In this document: positions 1 to 7,389 of the stretch, in pieces | Numbering within the stretch: position 1 is the stretch's first letter | Layout of the letters: the number at the start of each line of letters is the position of its first letter | NCBI GenBank assembly: GCA_017459925.1 | Contig: JAFUCC010000024.1 | Coordinates: forward strand, 1 to 46,554 | DNA length: 46,554 nucleotides | Source of the DNA: Eggerthellaceae bacterium | GTDB lineage: Bacteria > Actinomycetota > Coriobacteriia > Coriobacteriales > Eggerthellaceae | Direction: 5' to 3' | Position numbers and translations under genes: made by a program | The notes under the pieces: generated by a model | Told to the model about the DNA's origin: nothing | Seen by the model: only the letters and a program-made list of their open reading frames with translations | Databases searched by the model: none

Positions 1-4
1 CGAA

Positions 5-36
5 AATGAGTAGCAGGAACGTCCTGATGCTCATCA
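5..36. repeat. Family B palindromic arm (edge copy, B1)
   Basis: A near-palindromic arm starting AATGAGTAGCAGGAACG and ending in ATGCTCAT, of the same type as the arms at 23787-23895, 28046-28145, 34881-34982, 36177-36284 and 46509-46554. It sits directly after the stop codon of the zinc-ribbon gene. The partner arm, if present, lies left of the window. Confidence 0.7.
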
Positions 37-38
37 TG

Positions 39-758
39 TCATTCGATGACAAGCAAGCGCTTGCAGGTGGGACAGGTGCCGAGCGGCGCTTCGGCCTTCA
101 GCGCGATGAGGCGGCCGCCCTCGATGCCCGTACGGCAGATGCCGCACGTATCCTCTTCCAGCTTGCCGATGGCGACGCCACCGGTTTTCTCAGCAGTCTT
201 CGCATACAGTTTCACCAGGTCAGGCGCAATGGAGGCAGCCATTTCGTCACGCTTGGCGGTGCAGGCGCGTATCTGGTCGGCCAAGGCGGTGTCCTCGCCT
301 TCGAACGCGGCGCGCAGGCGCGATTCTTCGGCTTCGGATGCGGCGATAGCGCCTTCGAGCTGGTCGCGTACGCCCTTGATCTTGTCGAGCTGCGCTTGAA
401 CCTCGACGCGCTTTTCCGCCAGCGTTTCGCGGCGCTTGGCGACGCCTGCCATTTCCTTGGAATGCGACTCGACCTTGCGGTAATCGGAACCCGCCGCGTC
501 GATGAGCTCTTGCGCACGCTCCTGCTTCTCGACAAGCGAACGGTCCTCGTCTTCGACTTCGGTCATTTCTCCATCGGCGCGCTTCTGCAGCTCGTATACC
601 TGATCGAGCTTTTCCTGAATCTCGCCGCGCTTCTTGCGCAGGCGCATGACCTCGATGCGCTGGGGCAATTCGACGCGTTTCTTCTTCGCCTGAATGATTT
701 CCAAATCGATCTTCTGGATTTCGAGCAAGGTCTCAAGATCAGTGAACTCAGCTTGCAT
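39..758 (-). CDS. C4-type zinc-ribbon coiled-coil protein (DUF164-like)
   Basis: 239-residue protein. About 180 N-terminal residues are Lys/Glu/Arg-rich with heptad character (long coiled coil). A C-terminal zinc ribbon follows, with CGIC near the start and CPTC near the end. This is the architecture of the bacterial DUF164 zinc-ribbon family, whose molecular role is poorly defined; nucleic-acid or ribosome-related roles have been suggested. The start at 758 is chosen because GGAAGG lies 8 nt upstream; an ATG two codons earlier is too close to that site. It lies about 126 bp downstream of the Nif3-family gene, a pairing often seen in Actinobacteria, so the two are probably co-transcribed. Family is fairly sure, function unknown. 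Confidence 0.85.
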   Translation of the reverse strand: MQAEFTDLETLLEIQKIDLEIIQAKKKRVELPQRIEVMRLRKKRGEIQEKLDQVYELQKRADGEMTEVEDEDRSLVEKQERAQELIDAAGSDYRKVESHSKEMAGVAKRRETLAEKRVEVQAQLDKIKGVRDQLEGAIAASEAEESRLRAAFEGEDTALADQIRACTAKRDEMAASIAPDLVKLYAKTAEKTGGVAIGKLEEDTCGICRTGIEGGRLIALKAEAPLGTCPTCKRLLVIE

Positions 759-884
759 GCGCATGTCCTTCCACCAGGCTTTTTGGCTTTCCCTATTGTA
801 ACCCTTGTCGCATGTCGGCACGCGCTGATTTAACGCCCCGGACATGCGAAAACGCTGAAAGGAGAACGGCTGCGCCGTGCGGCG

Positions 885-1778
885 CTAAATGCGCGTGGAA
901 TCAGGCATCGCCCAGTTCTCGCCCTGGTCCAGGATGAACACGGCGTCGGGAGCGATGCCCGCCTCGATAGCCGACTGCGCGAGCAGGGCGCATAGCGGAA
1001 GCTCGCTCACGTCATGGCCGAGTTCGACGATGGCCAGACCGGCTTGCGCGGCATCGAGTGCAGCGTGGTACTTCACTTCCCCGCACACGAGGCAATCTGC
1101 CCCAATCGAAAGCGCCTCGTCAACAACGTTGCCAGCCGACCCGTTTGCGATGACGACGCTCGAAAGCTGTTTGGCCGCATCGCCCCACACGCGCGGCGCG
1201 CGGCCGAACACCGACGTGCAGCGCGCTGCAAGATGGGCGAGCTTGAACGGCTTGTCAGCTTCGCGCACGGCGCACAGCTGGCCGTAGCCCTTCTGCCCCG
1301 TCGGCTCGATGGGAACGAGAATCCGCTGGAAATCGAGGCTGAGCATGCTCGGCAACAGCCGCATCGCCGCCACGCTGACGTCGAGTGCCGTGTGGAAGTT
1401 CACGAGCGCGACGCCCTGCGATGCCGCTTCGTACACGTTCACGCCCGGAGCGGGAGCTATCGCATACGAGGGCGAGAACACCGCTGGAGGCTCGATGAAT
1501 GCCGGATGATGCGTCAGCAGCACGTTCGCGCCTGCGCGCTTGGCAGCCGCAATGGCGTCGCGCGTCACATCGAGCGCCACAGCCACGCCCGTCACGAGCG
1601 CTGCCGGATCGCCCACGAGCAATCCCGTGCGGTCCCATTCCTCCGCATCCTCGCGCGGGAATTGGCCGAGCAACGCCGATTCTAACGCGCCCACCGTCAG
1701 CGCCTTGCGCGTCGTGGCGATATCGCCCGCCGGCGCCTTCGCCAGCTCATTCGTATTGGCGTCTTCAATCGGAATCAT
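885..1778 (-). CDS. Nif3/DUF34 family dinuclear-metal protein (YqfO-like)
   Basis: 297 residues. The metal-binding motifs of the Nif3-like family are visible: LLTHHPAF (usual LLTHHP), VNFHTALD (usual HTNLD) and GHDVSELP near the C-terminus (usual GHxxSE). GTP cyclohydrolase I type 2 is an old annotation for this family and is not well supported; metal insertion or a phosphoesterase-like role are alternatives. AGGAGG lies just upstream of the ATG. The first 25 residues are a non-conserved leader. It lies upstream of the zinc-ribbon gene and is separated from the cysteine desulfurase by repeat A1. Confidence 0.88.
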   Translation of the reverse strand: MIPIEDANTNELAKAPAGDIATTRKALTVGALESALLGQFPREDAEEWDRTGLLVGDPAALVTGVAVALDVTRDAIAAAKRAGANVLLTHHPAFIEPPAVFSPSYAIAPAPGVNVYEAASQGVALVNFHTALDVSVAAMRLLPSMLSLDFQRILVPIEPTGQKGYGQLCAVREADKPFKLAHLAARCTSVFGRAPRVWGDAAKQLSSVVIANGSAGNVVDEALSIGADCLVCGEVKYHAALDAAQAGLAIVELGHDVSELPLCALLAQSAIEAGIAPDAVFILDQGENWAMPDSTRI

Positions 1779-1800
1779 CGAGGCTCCTCCTTTTCAACGG

Positions 1801-1899
1801 TTGAACGTCATCCCAGGGAAGATGTTCAAATTTGATGAGGCCATCTTCGCGTCGAAACCCTGCTTCAATTTGAACATCATCCCTGGGGTGACGTTCAAC
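1801..1899. repeat. Family A twin-palindrome element (A1)
   Basis: Two arms of about 33 bp in inverted orientation around a 34-bp loop. Each arm is itself nearly palindromic around CCCAGGG/CCCTGGG (GTTGAACGTCATCCCAGGG... and ...CCCTGGGGTGACGTTCAAC). Arms match with a few differences. It lies between the Nif3 and cysteine desulfurase genes. The layout resembles a REP doublet (REPIN). Confidence 0.85.
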
Positions 1900-1912
1900 T
1901 GCCGCCGAGCCT

Positions 1913-1943
1913 GCGAGGACAAGCGCGAACCCTACCTGCCATC
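1913..1943. repeat. Family D repeat, single copy
   Basis: A 31-bp stretch beginning GCGAGGACAAGCGCGAACCC is identical to 35394-35424, where it forms the right arm of an inverted pair. Here it occurs alone, directly right of element A1 and before the end of the cysteine desulfurase gene. Confidence 0.75.
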
Positions 1944-1958
1944 TGCCCCTTACACGGT

Positions 1959-3161
1959 TCAGTGAATGCAATCCGCAAGCGCTTCGGCGAAACGCACGAG
2001 ATCGTCTTCGGCGGTGTAACGCCCGAACGAGATGCGCAAAGCTCCATAAGCCTCGTCAGCCGAGATTCCCATAGCGCGCAACACGTGGCTCGGTTCGAGC
2101 GAATGCGACGAGCAAGCCGAACCGCCCGACACGCCGAAGCCCATCATGTCGAGGCGCAGCACGAGCGTCTCGCTTTCGTAGCCGCTGACAAGCACGTGCA
2201 CGATGTTGGGAAGGAAATCCTGCGAACCCGCCGGCACGTCGACCGTGCAGCGCACGCCGGCAATCGCCTGCATGCGTTCGCGCAAGCTGTCGCGCATGGC
2301 ACGTTGGCGGGCCGATTCCGACTCCAACGCTTCAAGCGCCGCATGAGCCGCGGCGGCGAACCCCGCGATGCCGCATACGTTCTGCGTCGTGGAACGGCGG
2401 CCGTCCTCCTGCCCTCCGCCGAGCATCTGCGCCGTGAACGGCGTACGCGCCTTCAAGTACAGCGCGCCAACGCCCTTCGGCCCGCAAATCTTGTGGGCGG
2501 AAAACGAAGCCGCGTCAACTCCGAGATCTGCGACGTTCACAGGCACCTTCCCCAATGCCTGCGTCGCATCGGTGTGGAACAAGGCGCCTTGGGAATGGGC
2601 GATGCGCGCCAGTTCGGCAATCGGCTGCACCGTGCCGACCTCGCTGTTCGCCATCTGCACCGAGACGAGCACGCAACGCTCGTCGAGCGCCGCTTCCAGC
2701 GATTCGGGCGTGATGAACCCGCGTTTATCGGGCTTCGCGTACACGACGTCGAAGCCCTCGTGCGCAAGGCGACGCGCAGGTTCGAGTACGGCTTCGTGCT
2801 CGATGGCCGTCGTGATGACGCGCGGCACGAAGTCTTTCCCCTCGCGCTTGCGGCGCGCGTCCGCTGCGGCATGGGCGATTCCCAACACGGCGGCGTTATC
2901 GGATTCAGTGGCCCCCGACGTGAACAAAACCTCGTTCGGACGTGAAGCCCCCAAGTCGCGTGCCAGCTGCCGACGGGCCAGTTCCATGGCTTCGAACGCA
3001 GCGCGGCCGGGCGCATGCAGCGAGTTCGCGTTCATGCCGAGCGCGACGTTCGCAAATCCGGGCGCCAGGTACGGGGCCATGGCGCTTGCCGCCTCTTCCC
3101 CGAGCGGCGCCGTCGCCGCCCAGTCGAGGTACACGTAGTTTTCAGGAACCGTTATCGGCAC
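1959..3161 (-). CDS. Cysteine desulfurase (NifS/IscS-type)
   Basis: 400-residue PLP enzyme converting L-cysteine to L-alanine and protein-bound persulfide for Fe-S clusters or tRNA thiolation. Seen: TSGATESDN (81-89), EHEAVLEP (121-128), HTDATQALGK (196-205), SAHK with the PLP lysine at 224, and GGSACSSHS with the persulfide cysteine at 350. The short Cys loop without a large deletion suggests the IscS/NifS class rather than SufS. The start is GTG, with AAAGG upstream. No iscU or mnmA is adjacent, so the acceptor is unknown. The gene is bracketed by family A elements on both sides. Confidence 0.93.
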   Translation of the reverse strand: MPITVPENYVYLDWAATAPLGEEAASAMAPYLAPGFANVALGMNANSLHAPGRAAFEAMELARRQLARDLGASRPNEVLFTSGATESDNAAVLGIAHAAADARRKREGKDFVPRVITTAIEHEAVLEPARRLAHEGFDVVYAKPDKRGFITPESLEAALDERCVLVSVQMANSEVGTVQPIAELARIAHSQGALFHTDATQALGKVPVNVADLGVDAASFSAHKICGPKGVGALYLKARTPFTAQMLGGGQEDGRRSTTQNVCGIAGFAAAAHAALEALESESARQRAMRDSLRERMQAIAGVRCTVDVPAGSQDFLPNIVHVLVSGYESETLVLRLDMMGFGVSGGSACSSHSLEPSHVLRAMGISADEAYGALRISFGRYTAEDDLVRFAEALADCIH

Positions 3162-3180
3162 CGTAGAACCTTTCTATCGC

Positions 3181-3284
3181 AATTGAACATCGTCCCAGGG
3201 CTGATGTTCAAATTCGTTGCGGCCCCGTCTTTGCGCGGGAGCGTTCCCTCAATTTGAACATCAGCCCTGGGACGATGTTCAATT
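3181..3284. repeat. Family A twin-palindrome element (A2)
   Basis: Perfect 34-bp inverted arms (left begins AATTGAACATCGTCCCAGGG) around a 36-bp loop. Each arm is also an imperfect palindrome. It fills the gap between the cysteine desulfurase start and the rpe stop, so any transcript from rpe into the desulfurase must cross it. Confidence 0.88.
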
Positions 3285-3290
3285 CCGTCC

Positions 3291-3986
3291 TTACGACATC
3301 GCGGCAAGGCGCGCGGCATTGCCGAGCGCTTCGATTTCAGCGAGCGCTGCAGCGGGATCGTCGGCGGCGTACACCGCATTGCCGCATACGATGACGTCAG
3401 CGCCGGCAGAGCACACGCGCTCGACCGTCTTCACGCCGATGCCGCCATCTACTTCGATGAGCATGCCGTAGTTGCCCGCATCGCGGGCCATCTGCGCCAC
3501 GCTCGCGACCTTCTCCTCGCTGCCCTCGATGTAGCCCTGACCCGAAAATCCCGGCTCGACCGACATGACGAGCACCATGTCGAGCCGGTCGATCACGCTG
3601 GCCAGCGCTTCGACGGCCGTGTTCGGCTTCAACGCCACGCACGCCTTCGCACCGCCCTCGTGAATCATCTCGACCGCACGGTCAAGCCACTGCCCTTCCA
3701 GCGCTTCGGCATGCACGGTGAGGATGTCGGCACCCGCTTCGATGAACCATGGAAGCTGCACGAGCGGGTTCGAGATCATCAGGTGCACGTCGAGCGGCAG
3801 CTTGGTGATACCCTTCAGCTGCTTCACGTGCGGCACGCCGATGGTCAGGTTCGGAACGAAATGCCCGTCCATGACGTCCACGTGCACGTATCCGGCGCCT
3901 GCGCGCTCGATGAGCTCGATATCGCTCTGCAGGTTCATGAAATCCGCCGACAAAATCGACGGCGCAATCTTCACAGGCTGAAACAT
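3291..3986 (-). CDS. rpe: Ribulose-phosphate 3-epimerase
   Basis: 231-residue TIM-barrel enzyme of the pentose phosphate pathway interconverting ribulose 5-phosphate and xylulose 5-phosphate. Diagnostic motifs: APSILSADF near the N-terminus, HVDVMDGHFVPN with the metal/catalytic Asp, DVHLMI, MSVEPGFSGQGY, EVDGGIG and CGNAVY. Length is normal for the family. The ATG at 3986 follows a G-rich site (TTGGGGG); the longer frame upstream adds 13 residues that do not fit the family. Element A2 follows its stop codon. Confidence 0.95.
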   Translation of the reverse strand: MFQPVKIAPSILSADFMNLQSDIELIERAGAGYVHVDVMDGHFVPNLTIGVPHVKQLKGITKLPLDVHLMISNPLVQLPWFIEAGADILTVHAEALEGQWLDRAVEMIHEGGAKACVALKPNTAVEALASVIDRLDMVLVMSVEPGFSGQGYIEGSEEKVASVAQMARDAGNYGMLIEVDGGIGVKTVERVCSAGADVIVCGNAVYAADDPAAALAEIEALGNAARLAAMS

Positions 3987-4067
3987 GTCGCCCCCAAGAA
4001 ACCAAATAACCCTTGACGCACCCATTCTAACGCAACACGCATCATCCCAAGCCAGCGATACTGAGCG

Positions 4068-4073
4068 TATAAT
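4068..4073 (+). promoter_or_regulatory. Putative -10 box (TATAAT)
   Basis: Perfect TATAAT, 20 bp upstream of the ATG of the alkyltransferase-like gene. No convincing -35 hexamer is visible at 16-18 bp, so the promoter is tentative. It would give a leader of about 14 nt containing GGGAGG. Confidence 0.35.
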
Positions 4074-4093
4074 GGCTGGTGACGGGAGGCAGC

Positions 4094-4555
4094 ATGGCTC
4101 AACCGCAATCCACGTACTTCACGTATGCCACGGTCCACGGACCCATCACCATCCGCGCCACAAAGCGCGGCGTGGCCGAAATCGCATTCGAGCAAACAAC
4201 GCTCGAGGGCACGTGCGCCGCTTCCGAAATCACGAATACGGCCGCCACTCAAATTCAGGAATACCTCGCCGGCAAACGCCATACGTTCAACGTCCCCATA
4301 GACGCCGCGGGAACAGCCTTCCAGCAAACCGTGTGGACCGAAGTATGCGCTGTGCCTTACGGGGAAACGCGCACTGCCGCCGAAATCGCCGAAGCGCTGG
4401 GCAAGCCGGGCAGCCACCGCTCGGTCGGCACGGCTATCAGGCAAAACAAGCTGGCGCCGATCATCCCCACCCACCGCATTCCCGTTGCGAACGCGACCGG
4501 CAGGCAAGCCAAGATCATGCGCGCCCTACTGGCGCTCGAGCAACGCAACGGGTAA
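4094..4555 (+). CDS. O6-alkylguanine-DNA alkyltransferase-like protein lacking the acceptor Cys
   Basis: 153 residues matching the C-terminal DNA-binding domain of methylated-DNA-[protein]-cysteine methyltransferases: FQQTVW, VPYGETRTAAEIAEALGKPG, then HRSVGTAI with the arginine finger. The PCHR active site reads PTHR: codon ACC gives Thr126 where the alkyl-accepting Cys should be, and the following GxYxGG segment is missing. It therefore should not transfer alkyl groups. It may act like alkyltransferase-like proteins (Trp at this position), which bind lesions and flag them for excision repair, or it may be decaying. The ATG at 4094 is chosen for GGGAGG 4 nt upstream; an in-frame GTG lies 5 codons earlier. 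It is the only plus-strand gene in this part of the window. Confidence 0.82.
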   Translation: MAQPQSTYFTYATVHGPITIRATKRGVAEIAFEQTTLEGTCAASEITNTAATQIQEYLAGKRHTFNVPIDAAGTAFQQTVWTEVCAVPYGETRTAAEIAEALGKPGSHRSVGTAIRQNKLAPIIPTHRIPVANATGRQAKIMRALLALEQRNG

Positions 4556-5277
4556 CTTGCAATCGCTCAGCGCCCGTAAGCGCACTTTGCCCCATATCCT
4601 GCCGCCACGAAAAACCCAGTCGTACTTTGGGCGATATCCTGCCACTCGTGCAAGGCCGAGCCGTACTTTGGGCGATATCCTGCCACTCGTGCAAGGCCGA
4701 GCCGTACTTTGGGCGATACCCTACCATACGCGCAAGGGCTAATCGAACTTTGGGGCATATCCTGCCATGCTTGCAGCGCTCATCGTACTTTGAGCGATAT
4801 CCTGCCATAGCTGCATTTTCAAGCGCTTTCGTGGAAGGACATCAACTCCAAGTACGATTTTGGCAGTGAGCTTGGCAGGATAACTCGTACTTGTGCGGGC
4901 TATCCTGCCAACACTCGTACTTGGAGTTGATGTCCTTCCATGAAAACTGAAAAGCACGCAAGAACGACCAACGAGACGAGAAAACGCTATTCCGCGCCAA
5001 CGAAGCATAGCGCGCAACGACAAGCAACCCTGCTACCGCATGAAAAAGCCCACTTTCTTTTCTATGCAAAACACCGAACCCGCAACCTGGTTTCGACGTC
5101 ATTCATGGAAACCGCACTATAGGCGCGGTGGAGCGCGTTCAAAGCGCAACTAGCGCCTATCCCGGTGTTGGAAGCAACTAGCGCCTATCCCGGTGTTGAA
5201 TAGCGCCTATCCCGGTGTTGGAAGCAACTAGCGCCTATCCCGGTGTTGAATAGCGCCTATCCCGGTGTTGGAAGCAA
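4556..5277. other. Gene-free region with two repeat systems
   Basis: 722 bp between two convergent genes. It holds repeat array C1 (4581-4940) and the 50-bp-period tandem array (5151-5295). Between them, 4941-5150 is relatively AT-rich with no recognisable feature. Open frames here translate the repeats and look non-genic. Confidence 0.75.
4581..4940. repeat. Family C array (C1): six 40-41-bp units plus nested hairpin
   Basis: Six head-to-tail units start at 4581, 4621, 4662, 4703, 4744 and 4784 with the core CGTACTTTGGGCGATATCCT. Units 2 and 3 are identical and the others degenerate. The array ends in a perfect 26-bp inverted repeat (4832-4857 against 4915-4940, starting TGGAAGGACATCAACTCC), with an inner hairpin TTGGCAGGATA/TATCCTGCCAA in the loop. 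The same composite occurs at 42051-42246 and, reversed, at 43859-44136. Confidence 0.85.
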
Positions 5278-5295
5278 CTAGCGCCTATCCCGGTT
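5151..5295. repeat. Tandem repeat, 50-bp period, running into plsY
   Basis: Alternating 28-bp and 22-bp units share the core TAGCGCCTATCCCGGTGTTG; the tail is GAAGCAAC in the first type and AA in the second. Order A-B-A-B-A at 5151, 5179, 5201, 5229, 5251, then a last core at 5279 that forms the stop codon and final codons (RDRR) of plsY. Copies are identical, which suggests recent expansion. Confidence 0.9.
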
Positions 5296-6051
5296 GTTCG
5301 AACGGCGTTCGGTGTTTTCGCGATAGCCACTTGAACGGCGCTCGCTGGCGGCGCGACTGCTGCTGGAATAGCGCGCGGATGCGCGGTGCTCGGAACCTTG
5401 CCGATTGCTGTCGGCTTGACGTCCGGCGCTGTCCTTGTCGCCGCCGATGCGGCGCTCGGTGCCGGCGCGCAGGCGCTCGATGTTGCCGCGATGTGCCCAC
5501 ACCACGGTGAAGCCGACGATGGCGCACAGAAGCCAACCCGGCACGTTGCCCCAGAAGAAGAACAGCGCGAGAACCGGGCAAGCCAACGCGGCGGCGATAG
5601 AGCCGACCGAAACGTATTTCGTCACCACGACCAAAACGGCGAAAATCACAAGCTCGATGATGGCACCCACCGGCCCAAACGTCACGAACAGGCAGCCCAC
5701 GGCAACCGCGATGCCCTTGCCGCCCTTGAAACCCAGCCAGGGGCTGAAGATGTGGCCGTACGTGCATCCGAAGAACGCAACCGCCGTCAGCGTGTGCACG
5801 CCCGTGGCGTCGAATCCGAACGCGCCGCCTATCCATGTGGCGATGAAACCCGACAGCAAGCCCTTTCCGAAGTCGAGCACGAACACCGCATAGCCGCCGA
5901 CTTTGCCCATCGAGCGGATGGCGTTGGTCGTTCCGATGTTGCCCGACCCCTCTTCACGCAGGTCCTTTCCGTAAAACACCTTGGAAATGACCAGGCCGAA
6001 CGGGATCGACCCCAATAAAAAGGTGATGACTAAGACGAGCACGTATGCCAT
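5278..6051 (-). CDS. plsY: Acyl-phosphate:glycerol-3-phosphate acyltransferase with basic C-terminal tail
   Basis: 257-residue integral membrane enzyme that acylates glycerol 3-phosphate from acyl-phosphate, the first step of phospholipid synthesis. Seen: LLGSIPFG in the first membrane segment, GSGNIGTTNA (the GSGNxGxTN motif), and FKGGKGIAVA. The catalytic part ends near residue 200. The last ~55 residues are an extra Ser/Arg-rich tail with three ERR repeats (TERRIGG, SERRSSG, TERRSNN), and the last codons lie in the tandem repeat. It starts 6 bp after the der stop codon with AAAGGA upstream, so it is translated from the der transcript. Confidence 0.93.
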   Translation of the reverse strand: MAYVLVLVITFLLGSIPFGLVISKVFYGKDLREEGSGNIGTTNAIRSMGKVGGYAVFVLDFGKGLLSGFIATWIGGAFGFDATGVHTLTAVAFFGCTYGHIFSPWLGFKGGKGIAVAVGCLFVTFGPVGAIIELVIFAVLVVVTKYVSVGSIAAALACPVLALFFFWGNVPGWLLCAIVGFTVVWAHRGNIERLRAGTERRIGGDKDSAGRQADSNRQGSEHRASARYSSSSRAASERRSSGYRENTERRSNNRDRR

Positions 6052-6057
6052 GGTTGA

Positions 6058-7380
6058 TTAGTCCTTTTTCTTGAATTTGAAGCGGATGGGCGTTCCCTCG
6101 AGGTCGAAGTGCTTGCGCATGTTGTTCTCGAGGTAGCGCTCGTAGTTGTCGTCGACGATGTCGGGGCGGTTCGCGAAGAACGTGAACACAGGCGGGCAGG
6201 TACCGGTCTGCGTGACGTATTTCATGCGCAGGATGGCCTTGCCCTTCGTGATGGTATGGCCCGTTTCGCGGATGTCGGCGAGCCATGCGTTCAGCTGGTT
6301 GGTGGGAATGGACTTCGTGAAGTTCTCGTACGCCTTGTCGATTGCCTCCCAGATGCGATGCACGTTCTTGCCCGTCAGCGCCGAGATGGCCACAACAGGC
6401 GCGTATCCGACGTACATCATGCGGTCTTCCACGCGCTCGCGGACATCGGCTTTGGCTTCGGGGCCGTCGACGATATCCCACTTGTTCAGCGCGATGACGA
6501 GCGCGCATCCGCGGTCGTGCGCGAACCGGGCCACACGTTGGTCCTGGTCGGTGAGGCCCAGCGTGCCGTCGATGACGAGCACCGCCACGTCGGCGCGGTC
6601 GATGGCGCGCATGGCGCGCACGAAGCCGTAGTATTCCACGTCCTCGTCGATCTGGCTCTTGCGGCGAAGGCCCGCCGTGTCGACGATGGTGTAGCGCTTG
6701 CCGTCATGCTCGACCGGCGTGTCGATGGCATCGCGCGTGGTGCCGGCGACATCCGACACGATGGAGCGCTCGCCTTGGGTCATCTTGTTGGTGAGCGACG
6801 ACTTGCCCGCATTCGGACGGCCGATGATGGCGACGTTCACGCCCGAATCCTCGGCCTCGGTCGCCCGCTCCACCGCGCCCGTCTCGTGCAGCAGGCGCAC
6901 GACCTCGTCGAGCAGATCGCCCGTGCCATGGCCGTGAATCGAGGAAATGGGCCACGGATCGCCCAGGCCCAGCTGGTAGAACTCGTACATCTCGTCGTAG
7001 CGGTTCGGCGTGTCGAGCTTGTTCACCGCCACGAGCACCGGCTTCTTCGATTTGCGCAACATGCGCGCAACCTGCTCGTCGTCGGCGTTGATGCCCGTGC
7101 GCGAATCGACGATCAGCACGATGACGTCGGCTTCGTGCGTGGCCGTGAACGCCTGGTTGCTGATCGACATTTGGAAGTCGTCGTCGCTGCCCATTTCGAT
7201 GCCGCCGGTGTCGACGACCGTGAAAGGCACGCCGTTCCAGATGGCCTCGTGGTACGAGCGGTCGCGCGTGACGCCGCGCATCTCGTGCACGATGGCGTCG
7301 TCCGCGCCGATGATGCGGTTGACGAACGTCGACTTGCCGACATTCGGCCGCCCGACGACGGCCACAAGGGGCAATGCCAT
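6058..7380 (-). CDS. der: Ribosome-assembly GTPase Der (EngA)
   Basis: 440 residues. Two tandem GTPase domains, each with a Walker A (GRPNVGKST near residue 10; GRPNAGKSS near 187), DTGG/DTAG switch motifs and NKLD/NKWD guanine specificity motifs, then a C-terminal KH-like domain rich in Lys/Arg. Der acts in late 50S subunit maturation. Length is normal. It lies in the run ispH-DUF512-der-plsY on the minus strand, 9 bp after the DUF512 stop codon. Confidence 0.97.
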   Translation of the reverse strand: MALPLVAVVGRPNVGKSTFVNRIIGADDAIVHEMRGVTRDRSYHEAIWNGVPFTVVDTGGIEMGSDDDFQMSISNQAFTATHEADVIVLIVDSRTGINADDEQVARMLRKSKKPVLVAVNKLDTPNRYDEMYEFYQLGLGDPWPISSIHGHGTGDLLDEVVRLLHETGAVERATEAEDSGVNVAIIGRPNAGKSSLTNKMTQGERSIVSDVAGTTRDAIDTPVEHDGKRYTIVDTAGLRRKSQIDEDVEYYGFVRAMRAIDRADVAVLVIDGTLGLTDQDQRVARFAHDRGCALVIALNKWDIVDGPEAKADVRERVEDRMMYVGYAPVVAISALTGKNVHRIWEAIDKAYENFTKSIPTNQLNAWLADIRETGHTITKGKAILRMKYVTQTGTCPPVFTFFANRPDIVDDNYERYLENNMRKHFDLEGTPIRFKFKKKD

Positions 7381-7389
7381 GATGAATTC

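Noticed and set aside
4485..5122. Several small open frames in the repeat region
   Set aside because: They translate family C repeats and differ in every copy; no ribosome sites.
4581..5295. Possible CRISPR array
   Set aside because: Units abut each other without unique spacers, they degenerate along the array, and no cas genes are present.
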